Source: Bos javanicus
Taxonomy: Eukaryota; Chordata; Mammalia; Artiodactyla; Bovidae
Assembly: GCF_032452875.1 (NCBI RefSeq)
Contig: NC_083873.1
Coordinates: forward strand, 72,847,987 to 72,911,986
DNA: 64,000 nt
Direction of reading: 5' to 3'
In this document: positions 32,971 through 44,430 of the stretch, piece after piece
Position numbering within the stretch: the stretch's first letter is position 1
Layout of the letters: every line of letters begins with the position of its first letter
Notes under the pieces: generated by a model
Seen by the model: the letters and a program-made list of their open reading frames with translations, nothing else
Told to the model about the DNA's origin: nothing
The model's database searches: none
Program-made: the position numbers and the translations under genes

Positions 32971-33385
32971 TTAAAATTTTTAATTGAAGGATAATTGCTT
33001 TACAGAATTTTGTGGTTTTCTGTCATTCATCAACAAGAATCAGTCATAAGTTCACCCATGTCCCCTCTCGGACCTCCCTCCCATCTCCGGCCCCATCCCA
33101 CCCATCTGCCTGTCGCAGAGCCCCTGTTTGAGTTCCCTGAGTCATACAGCAAATTCCCATTGGTTGTCTATTTTACATATGGTCTTGTGAATTTCTATCT
33201 TATTCTCTCCGTATAACTCCCCTTCTCCCTCCTCTCCTCCCACCGTCCATAGGTCTGTTCTTTATGTCTGTTTCTCCATTGTTGTCCTGAAAGTAAATTC
33301 ATCAGTGCCATCTCTTCAGCTTCCATATATATGTGTCAGTATATGATATTTATATTTATCTTTCTGACTTTTTTGCCTTTAACAT
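32971..33385 (-). mobile_element. L1 3' end fragment
   Basis: 'aattgaaggataattgctttacagaattttgtggttttctgtc', 'gttccctgagtcatacagcaaattcccattggttgtctattttacatatgg' and 'gactttttt' are the complement of a ruminant L1 3' UTR/ORF2 end. About 415 bases. Confidence 0.9.
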
Positions 33386-34569
33386 TAGCTGGGGCTGGTG
33401 CTAACCTTACAAGCTGCCTCCTGAGTCATTGTATTTATTGAGTGCTTCTATCAGCTAGATATGGTGCCGAGTTCCACAGAAACCTATTTTCTGATCACAG
33501 AGCTATTACTGCCTATTGGGTGAGAAACACCACCATGTTCCATTGCCATTTCAATACAGTGTGACTGATGTGTATTGAGATGAGGTAAACACAGGTTGGT
33601 GTGGGATCCCGAATGAGGCGTGTAAAGGCATCCAAATCTGGACCTTGTACTGCTCCTTTCAACTGAGGACCCCAGGCATACTCTATGCAAGACCTTCCCA
33701 GCAGATTTAGTAGGTAGGAATCGCTGATGGGAAGGGGAAGCATGGGTCACTCTATGGGTAAAACAGACAGAGACCTTGTGGGACAGACACCACTGCTGGG
33801 GCATCTGGGCCTTCCTGGAGCTTAGAACATGAATGAAAAGGGAGACCAACCCTTTCCAGCCATTTTGTTTCCTCTTTTGTGACTGCCTCTCTGCAACATG
33901 CTCTGCAGATGGATATGTTTTAGCAGCAGGGAGAACAATCAGTGCTCCCTGCTCAGAAAGGCCTCCTCTCAGCACAGTCAGCAGTGGCAGGCATATTCAC
34001 ATTCTGTGGGTACAAAAGGCATTTTAAACAGGCCTGTGTCTTCCAGCTTTATCGCTGTATGGGTCTCTTCTCACAATAGTGTTTACAGAAAAGAAACGGC
34101 AAGGTATAGAAAAAATGAAAGTCACGGCTTGTTCTCCAGAGGCAGGCAGGACACAGTGGAACAGCAGTCCCAGTCCCTCGTGGGCAGCATCAACAGTCGT
34201 GATGCCACTGCCCACCTGCTGGACAGTGGAGGCCTTTGCTGCTTAGGGCAGAGGGGACAGGTGTCCGGGCTGCAGCAAGTTCTCTGCGGCTTTTCATGGT
34301 CTGCAGTATAGCATTGAGCTTCTGTTTGTATGTTTTCTCTTTTTTGGGAGCAAGATATTTTCTCAGGTTAGAATAACAGTTTTAAAAGGAATTACTGGCA
34401 TTGAAACATAATGATGAGGTGAAGACCCCTCTGTGATAAGATGAAGCTTTGGAAAGAAATTCACTGCTGTCGCTGATTTCTTTTTTATCATGTTCCATCA
34501 CCATTCAGTTCACCACAGCCTCCACACATCATCCTTAGGCAGGGGAACAGAGTGGTTTACAAACAAACA
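33386..34569. other. Mostly unassigned; small L2/MIR trace
   Basis: 'tatttattgagtgcttctatcagctagatatggtgcc' at about 33431-33468 is an L2 or MIR complement fragment. The overlapping frames at 33484-33975 (minus, 163 codons) and 33898-34311 (plus, 137 codons) show no recognised domain and lie in opposite frames over the same DNA. Confidence 0.4.
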
Positions 34570-34750
34570 CTTCAAATGTTCTGGCTCCACTCTTTACTGT
34601 GTGACTCTGTGCCAGGCCCTTTTCTGCTCAGCTTCAGTTTTCTTATCCATAAAATGGGCTGCTCCAGAGGGCTGTCATAAGGATAACTATTGAAAGCAGT
34701 TCCTGGCTCACACAGTGGATTCTATATAAGGGTTTGCTGTTAATATTACT
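34570..34750 (+). repeat. MIR
   Basis: 'tggctccactctttactgtgtgactctgtgccaggcccttttctgctcagcttcagttttcttatccataaaatggg', typical MIR core. Confidence 0.82.
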
Positions 34751-34839
34751 ATAAATATACAACCAAACTCCATGATATTCCTTGTGGTGAATTTAAATAT
34801 ATTTCATGTAGTAACTAACCTATTAGTAACTGGCTCTGG

Positions 34840-35135
34840 GGTCAGTTGATGGCTGTGAACCCTGGTTTAGTGTTTCCTAGATGTGGGATCTTGGTCAAAT
34901 TATTAACCTTTTTGTGTTTCAGTTTTCTCATCTGTAAAATGGGGACAAATAATGCTGATCCCCTCAAAGCAGTGTGGTGAAGTTTAAATGAGATAATTCA
35001 TGAAAAATAAGTTTCAGAACCTCTCTGTGCCTCAGGTCCCTTAAATGCAGAATGGGGATTATTACGGAATAGCTTGTGGGACTGTTTGATGACTGAATGA
35101 AGATTAGGTACAAATAAGGTGTTAAAACGATGCTT
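34840..35135 (+). repeat. MIR
   Basis: 'gatgtgggatcttggtcaaattattaacctttttgtgtttcagttttctcatctgtaaaatggggacaaataatgctgatc' then 'taaatgagataattcatg'. The part after about 35015 ('cctctctgtgcctcaggtcccttaaatgcagaatggggattattac') looks like a second MIR core in tandem. Confidence 0.82.
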
Positions 35136-35804
35136 TGGAAATAGTAAACACACACTACTCTCGCCACTGTTTTTATTACCTGACTAGCACTCCCATCACA
35201 TCATGATAATATTACTACTGCCATTTTTTCAGTGTGCAGTGTACTTAAGATACAGTGATATAGTGACTCACATATCCCAACTTGTCTCATCCTGTATTTC
35301 CTTGGGAACTGGCAGTTTTCACCACCTCCCACATTTTGGCCTGTTTATCCACTCTGATTCTTTGTTGACTCAATTACTGCTTTCCTGAGTACCATCCACA
35401 CACGCTAATTTAATGGCATGTCATTTGCTGAGTGAGGCTTTTTTCCCCATCTTGCTTCAGTCTGTGAATGGTCTCTTGAGTTTCTTCCTGACATAAAGGA
35501 CTCAGGTGTAATGTTATTAAAGCTCCCAGTGGATTCCTGGTGTACCCCAGTTTTGTGACTAACTGCTTTTAAGCGATTTCAGAATGTTATTAGCCTGAGG
35601 CCTTTGCTCAGTCAGGAAGGGTTAGCATTAGTTAATTAATGCTTCCAGTCTTGGGCTCTTTGGAAGTTTTGTATGTTTTACCTTCTGTGGTGGTTGTCAG
35701 AACAGATAAACTCTAACTCATATAATTAAATCGTCAACTTCCTCAAATCCTTTCTGGAACTGACAGAATGTTAGAAATGAATAATAGCTTAAGTCTTCCT
35801 TGCA
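35136..35804. other. Unassigned segment
   Basis: Nothing recognised and no ruminant-specific insertion. Confidence 0.4.
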
Positions 35805-35935
35805 TCATTCATTTATTCATTCACAATTTGGAGCATTCACTGAGTGGCTACTATATGTCAGGCATGTAGGAGAGGAGTAAAGTTGACATGAGATGGCCTA
35901 GTGGAAGAGGAAGATGTCATAGAAATGCCCAGACC
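35805..35935 (-). repeat. L2 3' end
   Basis: 'cattcatttattcattcacaatttggagcattcactgagtggctactatatgtcaggcatg' is the complement of the L2 terminus, including the (TGAA)n-type end. Confidence 0.75.
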
Positions 35936-35974
35936 CGTATCTACAGTATAAAAAAGAATGAACAGATGAGTAAG

Positions 35975-36195
35975 AGTAATAATTAACCTTTATTGAGCTC
36001 CTACTATTATCTGTGCATGCTTTACCTTAGTCAGTCCTTGAGACCAACTATCATTATGCCCATTTTTCCAGAGGTGGAAGCTGAGGCTTGAGAGATCAAG
36101 AACTTCCTCAAGATCACGCTGCTAGAAAGTGGCAGAACCATCACTGAAATTCAGGCATGTTTAGGTCAGAGCGCGTGATCTTGAATGCTACCCTT
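35975..36195 (-). repeat. MIR, near full length
   Basis: 'tttattgagctcctactattatctgtgcatgctttacc', 'gtggaagctgaggcttgagagatcaagaacttcctcaagatcacgctgctagaaagtggcagaacc', MIR complement. Confidence 0.82.
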
Positions 36196-36956
36196 CATTG
36201 CCTCTCCGCTGATCAGCTATGCGGCCGAAGCCTCGGTGATCTCTGTTCTCATCCGTAAGGGAAAATGAACTGCTGAGAGGTCTTGCTGGTTCCTGTGTCT
36301 CTCTAGTGAGAGGACAGTCACATCAGATGCAGAAGAGCAAGCTCCTGCTGCCTCCCCATTTACCCACGTGCCAAGGTAGGCTTGGGAGTAAAACAGCCCT
36401 GTCTGATGGCTTTGCTGCTTGGGACTGGTGCAGCGTGGCCTAGCTATGCTATTTAAAACAATGTTGATGGTAAGAATAATAATAGCCCATAACTATGAGG
36501 CACTAACTAGGTTCTCTTCTAAATTATTTATTTAATAATCACAGTAACTAATGCTGGTCTCAGCTGGTTTTCTCAGAAGCCTACCCAAGACTAGTATTTG
36601 GTATCAATAGTTTATTTGGGAGGTGAAGAAACCTCAGTAAGGAAATGGGAGAGTGAGATGGGAAAGGGCAGGCAATCAATAAAAGGTGGGTATGCAAACA
36701 CCAGCTCATGTGCGTCTTGGACTGGCTAAGGACCTCTCCTGGGGAAGATTCATTCTCAGGAACTTCCGCTTTGTGCGGCAGAGGCAGAATGACTTTGGCT
36801 GCCGGAGAAAGCCTTCAAACAGCTGAAGTTCTGGCTTCTTGCCCCACATTGGCAAGGCCCAAGAGCATGTGGGAGTGCACCGACCCTGAGGAACCAGAGG
36901 TCCGGGGAACTAGAGGTACAAGTGACTTGTCCTGGGTCACATGACTTAGTGATCTT
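36196..36956. other. Unassigned apart from a short MIR trace
   Basis: 36470-36548 ('taataatagcccataactatgaggcactaactaggttc...ttatttaataatcacagtaac') is MIR-like on the minus strand. The rest is unrecognised. Confidence 0.4.
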
Positions 36957-37419
36957 ATGGGTTGAATTGTGTCCCTACTTCTGCCACTTCAATTCTTAGG
37001 ATGAAGAACTAACCCCCAGGACTGCAGAATGTGACCTTATTTGAAAATAGAGTCACTGCACGTGTAATCAGTTAAGATGAGGTCATTAGAATGGATCTTA
37101 ATTCAATATGACTGTTGTCCTTATGAAAAGGGGAAATTTGGACACAGACATGTACATACAGGGAGAGTGCCAAGTGAAGGTGAAAGCAGAGATCAGGGCA
37201 ATGCTTCTATAAGCCAGGGAATGCCAGAGATGGCCAGCAAAACACCAGAAGCCAGTGAGAAGCATGGCACAGATCTCTCTCACAGCCCTCAGCACGATCC
37301 AACTTTGCCCTCACCTTGCTCAGACCTTCCACTTCTGGAACTATGAGACAATAAATTTCTGTTGTTTAAACCACCCAGTTTGTGGTACTTTGATGGGGCA
37401 GCCCTGGCAAACTAATATA
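36957..37419 (+). mobile_element. MaLR (MLT1-like) solo LTR
   Basis: Nearly complete and well preserved: 'tatgggttgaattgtgtccc', 'ccaggactgcagaatgtgaccttatttgaaaatagagtc', 'ttaagatgaggtcattag', 'gggaaatttggacacagac', 'gagacaataaatttctgttgtttaaaccacccagtttgtgg', ending 'gcaaactaat'. AATAAA occurs in 'gacaataaattt'. The 89-codon frame at 37077-37346 is LTR sequence, not a gene. Confidence 0.85.
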
Positions 37420-37574
37420 AGTGGCAGTTGTTACTTACAGATTGTGATTTCCAGCCCCAGTCAGTGAGTGCAAAGGACACGGTGTAGGAGAGGGAGGAGG
37501 AGGATGGGAGCCAGCAGGTACCATCAGAATGTTAGAGCCCTTGCTTATCTCTTTTCGCCTCTCCTCCTTCTTAC

Positions 37575-37795
37575 CACCAAACATTTATTAAGTGTGCTGA
37601 GCTCTTTACATGCATCACTCCATTTAATCTCCATGTAGCCTGAATGGGAGGTAATATTGATATCTCTGTTTTACAGACAAGGTGACCGTGGATTCAGAGG
37701 GTTAAGTAGCTCTCCTAAGGACACAGAGTATGGCAGTGTCGAGCCAGTATGCAAACTCAGGTTGTCTGACTTCTGTTCTGCCACCTCTGCCCTTG
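37575..37795 (-). repeat. MIR, near full length
   Basis: 'acatttattaagtgtgctgagctctttacatgcatcactccatttaatctc', 'ctgttttacagacaaggtgaccgtggattcagagggttaagtagctctcctaagg'. Confidence 0.83.
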
Positions 37796-38554
37796 CAGCC
37801 AGACTGGCTCACGTCCAAAGAACAGATATCTATCTTAGGACCAACTTAGGGAACAGAGTTGTTGCAGGGGAGTCCTGATGTACAGGGATGGGAAAAGTCT
37901 CTCAAAGAGAAACACTAAACCACAGAAGATGAGTCAGCACCAGAGCACAAAGTCCTAAATGGATTGTTTCAATATTACCTTCTATTTTGGGTCCTTAAAG
38001 GTGTTCTTCTTTTTACTCTTTGTGAGGATCTGTAGAGGGAAGGAGGCATTTTGACCCTATAGAGGTGTCCTGTGAACACTTTGGGCATGGCATTAGAGTA
38101 ACTGAGGAAGTGGTTCTGCTGAGCCGTATTTGTTCCCTGTCCCTGCCTGGCCCCTTTCCCGCTTCACTGTTAATACTGCAAGGAATTTGGTTCTTCTGCT
38201 GTCAGTTTTTTTTTTTCAACCAGAAAAATGTTCTGCCATGTGTCTTTTGTTCTTTTTTCTGAAGTGGCTGTGAAGTTATAATTTACTGGCAAATACAGAA
38301 AAGTGGATTTTTTTTCACTGCAATTCCATTTCCTCCCTCCTTTGGGATTCTTGGGAAAACCTGATTAAAATGTCAGCCAGAAGAATGGCTGGTGATTCTT
38401 TAAAAGGACTGATTAAACCAGGATGACCCACAGCACTAACAGGAGAAGAAAACCCTGTGGGGATCTGAGCATTTACTTTTTAGTTATTTGAGTGCAGGAA
38501 AAAAAAAAAAGAAAAAGCTTTGATGGAGAGGAAGGGTGATAATAAAATAGTTAT
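37796..38554. other. Unassigned segment
   Basis: Nothing recognised. An A12 run lies at about 38500-38511. Confidence 0.4.
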
Positions 38555-38720
38555 TAGCAATGGTAATAATAAGCGCCATTCGAGTAAGTTCTGTCCTTGG
38601 CCCTGTAATGTGCCTTTGTCTGTATTGTCTCTAACAACCACATTCCTGGAGGTAGGTAGGATTACCCCATTCTCCGTAGAGAGTAATTCACGTGCCTGAC
38701 GTCAAACAGCTGGGGCCTGT
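38555..38720 (-). repeat. MIR-like fragment
   Basis: 'taataagcgccattcgagtaagttctgtccttgg', 'ctctaacaaccacattcctggaggtaggtaggattaccccattc' follow the MIR complement. Confidence 0.6.
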
Positions 38721-39344
38721 CTCCTGGGGCCTGACGGTCACACTGAGGGAGAATCCTAAGACCTTTAGTAGGAGATTGTCACTCCCAGGCCGGGGCTGCA
38801 CCCTGCTTGGAGAACTGATTCCTTCTGTCTGAATGTAAGCGGTAACTCCTTTCTGCTTCTCTGGGACCCAGCCTTTTGGCCCTGATCTTGTACCTGCTTT
38901 CAAAATTTCTTGCCAATTGGTTCCCATTTAAAATTCTCCCTTTGGAGGGAAGCCAATCACAAATATGTGCATAGAATCATCTGGGTCAATAGAAAAGGAA
39001 AAATTTATTGACTTAACCGCATTATTTTAATTGTGTGTTTTCTGAGAATTGGATTCCACATGCTGAACAATCCAAAGAGGGAACATTAAAGTGGGACAGA
39101 AACCTGTGGCCTGGTCCCTCCTGAGGTTATTTGGGGCCCCTACTACACCCTGTGGCTGCACTGTGGAAGGGGGACCAGTGGAGGGACAGACTGTTGTTTA
39201 GTTGATTTTGGCCAGGCTTATCTAGAACCTGACCCCACTAGCTTCTCTGTTTCTTCTATCATTCAGAGCCCAGTCCAGTTAAACCACACAGAATCTTGTC
39301 TCAGAATCCAGTGCTAACTCTGCTTGTTGTTTTTAATGGCATGA
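38721..39344. other. Unassigned segment
   Basis: Nothing recognised. Confidence 0.4.
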
Positions 39345-39355
39345 AGCACCATATT

Positions 39356-39634
39356 TGGAGAAGTCAATGGCACCCCACTCCAGTACTCTTGCCTGGAAAA
39401 TCCCATGGAGGGAGGAGCCTGGTAGGCTGCAGTTCATGGGGTCGCTAGGAGTCGGGCACGACTGAGCGACTTCACTTTCACTTTTCACTTTCATGCATTG
39501 GAGAAGGAAGTGGCAATCCACTCCAGTGTTCTTGCCTGGAGAATCCCAGGGACGGGGGATCCTGGTGGGCTGCCGTCTATGGGGTCGCACAGAGTCGGAC
39601 ACGACTGAAGCGACTTAGCAGCAGCAGCAGTAGC
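39356..39634 (+). mobile_element. Bov-A2 SINE
   Basis: Full dimer with linker 'cacttttcactttcatgcattgg' and (CAG)n-type tail interrupted by TAG. Exact target duplication agcaccatatt at 39345-39355 and 39635-39645. Low divergence marks it as young. Confidence 0.97.
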
Positions 39635-39679
39635 AGCACCATATTATGTTACTCTTTAATTATTTTATGATGATAGTCT

Positions 39680-39850
39680 TGTCTGCCTGATGGATTGTGA
39701 ACTTCATGTAAGTGTGAAGAAATCTGCCTTTATTGTATCTGCCTTCCCTCATTCCCCTGGCCGTCAGTCTTCCATCTCTGTACTGATCATAGTGCTAGGC
39801 ATGTAGAAAGTGCTCAGAATGTACTACTGAATGACTACTAAACATTTTTT
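39680..39850 (+). repeat. L2 3' end
   Basis: 'ggattgtgaacttcatgtaagtg', 'ccatctctgtactgatcatagtgctaggcatgtagaaagtgctcagaatg', ending 'tactgaatgact'. Confidence 0.65.
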
Positions 39851-41170
39851 CTTAGAGTGTCAATTTCTATAATAAAGCATATGTTCTGTAGAATGAAGAA
39901 CTGCTCCATTATCAGGGTTCAAGTCGGTGTGGGTAGCATGAAAGATAAAATGTCAGGAAAAGGAATGGTGACCTTATAGATACTTTTCAGCCCAATGTTG
40001 GGGAATTTCCTTAAAAGATCACTTAAGCTATCCCTGTACTGGCAGGGAGTGGTGAATAGTGGTAATTATTGGTGCCTGTTCTTTGTTGTGGTCCATTTGG
40101 GGACTCCTTTCCAAAACAGACTACATATTGGCAACAGGGAAGAGAGTGTGTGTTACCTGAAAACTCACAAACTCAAAACTTTGTTTATAGAGGAGTGGGA
40201 TAGGTCTGCCCCTCCATCTCAGAATAGCATGTTGTAGTTGGATATTCCCGTGGGTCCCCAATCTCTGTGCTGAGGCAAGTGCACACGGGGGCAACACACC
40301 TTCTTTGCTCTAAGTCTCCAGGTCAGCTTCAGAGTTTTCTCTTTGTAGAGCAGAGGATTGTGCTCGTTGTCTTCACCCAGTTACCCGTAGGACCCCTGGA
40401 CTATTCATGCAACTAAAGAATCACATCTTCTACCTGAGGACAGAGGTAGTACAGGAAATACCTTGATTTTACTTTAGCCCACATTTAGAAGAGACTTGGA
40501 TCCTATAGTTTTCTCATCTCTATAAAAAATACAATCAAAGTGTTTTCTTCCCTGGAGGGAAGACATCACTAATTTGTGTGGACCCTAGAACATGCCTTCT
40601 CTCGCTCTCTCTTTTTAGTCTTTTCACACATGCTTCCTACCTTCTTATCATACAGGAATCAAGAGACTATAGAAAAAAATCTCAGCTATCAGTCATTTTC
40701 TTCCTGTTTTTAATCCTTCCATGTTTTTGTTTAAAAATCTACCCCAAAGGGAAGAATTGAACTAATTTTAAGCAGATTTCTTAAATGCAAAAATATACAC
40801 AAAGGAGCAAAGGGCAAGAATTTAAATTACGTGAGATGATGAGTTTTTTCGGATAATACAGTTAGTTGATAACACTGGCTTGTCCTGAAATTTCTCATTT
40901 GCAATTAGATGTATGCAGCTTTTTTTTGTATTCAGGAGAAAATGTTACCAAATGGACTCATGGGGTTTAAAAGATTTACATTAAAAATGAAACAAAAGGA
41001 AAGAAAACAAAACCCCAAACTAGTGGTGTTTAATTCACTAGGGATAGGGAACTGGAAATATGACCCTGCTTTCTTAAGCATCTTTGTGAGAATTCACAGA
41101 ACAATGGTATTTCATTCAGGGTTGGCAGGAGCTTGGATTAGTATCTAGCCCAAATACCTAGAGCTTGAGT
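39851..41170. other. Unassigned segment
   Basis: Nothing recognised over 1.3 kb. The 79-80-codon frames at 39995-40237 and 40909-41148 have no domains. Confidence 0.4.
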
Positions 41171-41180
41171 CCTTTCTTTG

Positions 41181-41184
41181 GGGG

Positions 41185-41218
<34 letters not shown>

Positions 41219-41337
41219 TAGTTGCTCAGTCGTGTCCAACTCTTTGCAGGCCTGAGGACTGTAGCCCACCAGGCTCCTTTGTCTGTGGAATTCTCTAAGC
41301 AAGAATACTGGAGTGGGTTGCTGTTCCCCTTTCCAGG
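41181..41337 (-). mobile_element. Bov-tA SINE, 5'-truncated, (AC)n tail
   Basis: The reverse-complement tail portion of Bov-tA ('gttagttgctcagtcgtgtcc' to 'gttgctgttcccctttccag') is preceded by a GT run (about 41185-41217) that is the element's own (AC)n tail. Target duplication cctttctttg (41171-41180) / cctttctttt (41338-41347) encloses both, confirming that the microsatellite belongs to the insertion. Confidence 0.9.
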
Positions 41338-41454
41338 CCTTTCTTTTGTATCTCTACCAAAAGGTCACTAAGCCTCACTGGAATAACTCCAGGGATGAGG
41401 AGCTCATTATCTCCTGAGGTATTTCACTTTATCTATGAATGGATATATAGGCAG

Positions 41455-41582
41455 TTTTTTTTTTTTTTTTCCCCCTGTTCCAGGTGCATGCTTGGAGAGT
41501 AAGTTCCCCGACCAGGGATTGAACCTGGGCCCTTGGCAGTAAAAGCACAAGGTTCTAACCACTGAACTATCAGAGAATTCCC
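41455..41582 (-). mobile_element. CHR-type tRNA-Glu SINE
   Basis: T16 run, then 'gttccaggtgcatgcttgg', 'gttccccgaccagggattgaacctgggcccttggcagtaaaagcac', ending 'actgaactatcagagaattccc', the complement of the tRNA-like head. Confidence 0.8.
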
Positions 41583-41604
41583 ATGTGGGAAGTTTTTTAT
41601 GTTG

Positions 41605-42365
41605 AACAAAAATCCTTTCAAACATATTTATGGAGTGCATACCATGCTCCAGGTGCTAGATATTGTTTATATTCTGAAGATATAGCAATAAACAGAAGAG
41701 ACAGAGATCCTGTACTCTTAAAGCTTGCTTTCTGTGGAAGGGTGAGAGTGAATAAAAGCACATAAAATGAAAAGCATGACAGGAGATAAGTAAGAAAGGA
41801 AGATAGTACAAGGGTGGGCACTTGGAGTTTTAACTAGGATGGTCAAGAAGGGCATCACTGACAAGTGACTTTCAAGTGAAGTACTGAATAATCCATGTGA
41901 GTATCTCTGGGGAAAGAACATTTCAGGCAATAGAAAGAGTAAGTGCCAGGGTCCTGAGGTAGAGGTGTGCTTGATGTGTTCATGGAGTAGCAACAAGACC
42001 AGTGTGGTTGGAGTGGGGAATACAAAGGGGACAGTGGTGGAATGTGAGGTTAGAAAGGGAATGGGAGCCAGGTCATGTGGGGCCTTGTGGGTCATTGTAA
42101 GGATACTGGATTTTACTCCAGATAAGATGGGGAGTCACTGGAGGGGGTTGAGCTAGAGACTAATATGATCTGACTTATGTTTTAGAAGATTTGCTCTGCA
42201 AAGAGACTATACAGTGAAAGGGGTGGACTTAGAGCAATTTGGAGGTTGTTGGCCATAGTTCAGACCGGAGATGATAGTGTTTTGGATGATGGGAGATATG
42301 GAAGTGTTTGGGTCCTGGACATATTTTGAATAGTGCTTTTGAAGTTTGACTTGCTGATTAACTCT
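41605..42365 (-). repeat. Long L2 fragment
   Basis: About 760 bases of L2 complement: 'tatttatggagtgcataccatgctccaggtgctagatattg', 'gaagggcatcactgacaagtgactttcaagtg', 'gccagggtcctgaggtagaggtgtgcttgatgtg', 'ggagccaggtcatgtggggccttgtgggtcattg', 'gagactaatatgatctgacttatgttttagaag'. One of the longest continuous old repeats here. Confidence 0.85.
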
Positions 42366-42471
42366 ATCCCTGGAGTTTTTTTTTTTTTTAACACACGTCA
42401 TCTTTGTCATATATTCAGACTAAAATAAAATAGGACAAATCTATCCTTTGACACGCCACTTTGCTCCCCAT

Positions 42472-42665
42472 GCTTCCCTTGTGGCTCAGCTGGTAAAGAA
42501 TCTGCCTGCAATGTGGGAGACCTGGGTTTGATCCCTGGGTTGGGAAGATCCCCTGGAGAAGGGAAAGGCCACTCACTCCAGTATTTTGGCCTGGGGAATT
42601 TCATGGACTATTCCTTGGGGTTGCAAAGAGTAGGACATGACTGAGCGACTTTCACTTTCACACTT
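42472..42665 (+). mobile_element. Bov-tA SINE, exact 16-bp target duplication
   Basis: Complete Bov-tA ('gcttcccttgtggctcag' to 'gactgagcgactttcacttt'). Flanked by ccactttgctccccat at 42456-42471 and 42666-42681, identical. Recent insertion. Confidence 0.97.
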
Positions 42666-42681
42666 CCACTTTGCTCCCCAT

Positions 42682-43259
42682 AGGCAAGCTTTCTAATATG
42701 TGGGATATGTATCCTTCTGTTTGTGTGACTTCTTATAAATCAGGCATTGTTCTTTTGTAATAGATTTTTAATTTAAATAAGTGGCATTGTGGTACAGATC
42801 ACATTTTGTTTCTTCCTATATTTTAAAGATGTATCTGTGTGGCTGAATGTTCCAAGATTCTGCTGCTTCTGGCTGAACCGACTTCCTCAAATGAGACCAC
42901 TGAACTGTGAAAAGACTATGTTAAATTAATAGCATGGTTCCCTGAGGTTTTTCCTCTCCGTTCCAATCCTGCCCACCTCTTCCAACTATCCCCAAATAAT
43001 ATGGCTTTGAGCCTTCTTGTGGTCTAGCCACTCTTCTCTGAGCCTGCTATGACTTATCTCTGCTCACCGACCTGGGTTTCTGAGAGCAGCATCTATGCCT
43101 GGAGACTCCTTCCCATTTGCCAGATGTGGAAACGATGTTTTGTAGCTGTGAAATGGGTGTAAGGACTTCGGCGCTAAGAAAATAGAAGCCACAAGATAAA
43201 GTGAGACCCAAGATTCCACATGTGCCCAAGGTAAACCCTTGCCTCAGTTTTCATGGGCA
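42682..43259. other. Unassigned segment
   Basis: Nothing recognised. Confidence 0.4.
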
Positions 43260-43540
43260 CAGTAGAGTAATGGTTAAGAACTTAGGCTCTTGGATCTGAT
43301 ATATGTAGTTTTGCCTTCTAGTTCTCCTTCCTGCTGGTTAAGTGAGTTTGTATCAATTACTTAGCTATTCTGAGCTGCATTTTCCCCCATTATAAAATGG
43401 TGATAATCATAACACTAATTTCAAAATTATATTTTTAGTATTAGATGCAATACTCTATTACCTTTTGGCATAAAGCCTGGCACAGAGTGGGTCTTTGGTA
43501 AATATTGGCTATAATTTTAAGCTTAAATTCATACAAACCC
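43260..43540 (+). repeat. MIR, near full length
   Basis: 'acagtagagtaatggttaagaacttaggctcttgg' (tRNA-like head), 'gctgcattttcccccattataaaatggtgataatc', 'ataaagcctggcacagagtgggtctttggtaaatattgg' (tail). Confidence 0.88.
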
Positions 43541-43645
43541 AGATTGTCACAAAAAATGAACCATGTGTGATTATTTACACTGCAAAAGATGATAAAATAG
43601 TTTTCTTTTGATAGCAGTCTTTCTAGCATACTTGCAATGTGCTTT

Positions 43646-43903
43646 GTGTGTCTGCTCTCCGTCGCTTCAGCCGTGTCTGACTCTGTGCGACCCCATGGAC
43701 TGAAACATACACTCCTCCCCACCGCCACCACAAACACACTGCCAGGCTCCTCTGTCTATGGGACTCTCCAGGCAAGAATACTGGAGTGGGTTGCCATTTC
43801 CTTCTCTAGGAGATCTTTCCAACCCAGGGATCGAACCTGTGTCTCTTGTGTCTCCTGCCTTGGAAGGCGGGTTCTTTACCACAAGCACCACCTAGGAAGC
43901 CCT
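43646..43903 (-). mobile_element. Bov-tA SINE with a foreign internal insert
   Basis: Reverse-complement Bov-tA with target duplication gcaatgtgcttt (43634-43645) / gcgatgtgcttt (43904-43915). Between 'catggactg' and 'gccaggctcc', about 38 A/C-rich bases (43703-43740) replace the usual 'tagccc'. Confidence 0.94.
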
Positions 43904-43915
43904 GCGATGTGCTTT

Positions 43916-44289
43916 CAGTGACCCAAATTGGGTTATACATGGCTTTTCAGCAGTATGGACTGTATAAAGATTGGTTTACTTGTATGATGACAGTGTGGGA
44001 AATGCCGTGTATGATAGTAAGAGCCACACTGAAAGCTTCCTGGCAAATACAGACATGATGATGTTATTGAGGGTTCTCTCTTTCTTTCTTTCTCTGTCTC
44101 TCTTACATTCTGTACAATTGTAGTCCTAGCAATGGGGTATACTTTTTAAAAGATCTTGAGTATAACACTGCATTTTCAGAAGTGAGGTAGCCTATTTTTT
44201 TCCAGTGAAAACCTATGATAATGAAAATATGGAAGAAGCGAACTTGAAGAGACTGAAAGAATTTAGTGTCACTGATATCGCAAGGTTGA
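43916..44289. other. Unassigned segment with a (CTTT)n patch
   Basis: A CTTT/TCTC-rich patch at about 44076-44105; otherwise nothing recognised. Confidence 0.45.
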
Positions 44290-44430
44290 AAGACAACCCA
44301 GAGGTCATCGAATGTTCCCTTCTCTTTCCACAGATGAAGACAGTGAGGATTATAGAGGTGGGGTGACTTGGTCAAACTCACCCAGCTTCTAAATGGCACA
44401 GCAGGGACTCAGTTTTATTGTCCAGTATTC
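44290..44430 (-). repeat. MIR-like fragment
   Basis: 'ccacagatgaagacagtgaggattatagaggtggggtgacttggtcaaactcacccagcttctaaatggcacagcagg' follows the MIR complement. Confidence 0.6.

Noticed and set aside
33484..34311. 163-codon minus and 137-codon plus ORFs
   Set aside because: Overlapping opposite frames without recognised domains, start context support or splice logic; consistent with chance.
37077..37346. 89-codon ORF as a small protein gene
   Set aside because: Lies entirely within the MaLR LTR 36957-37419.
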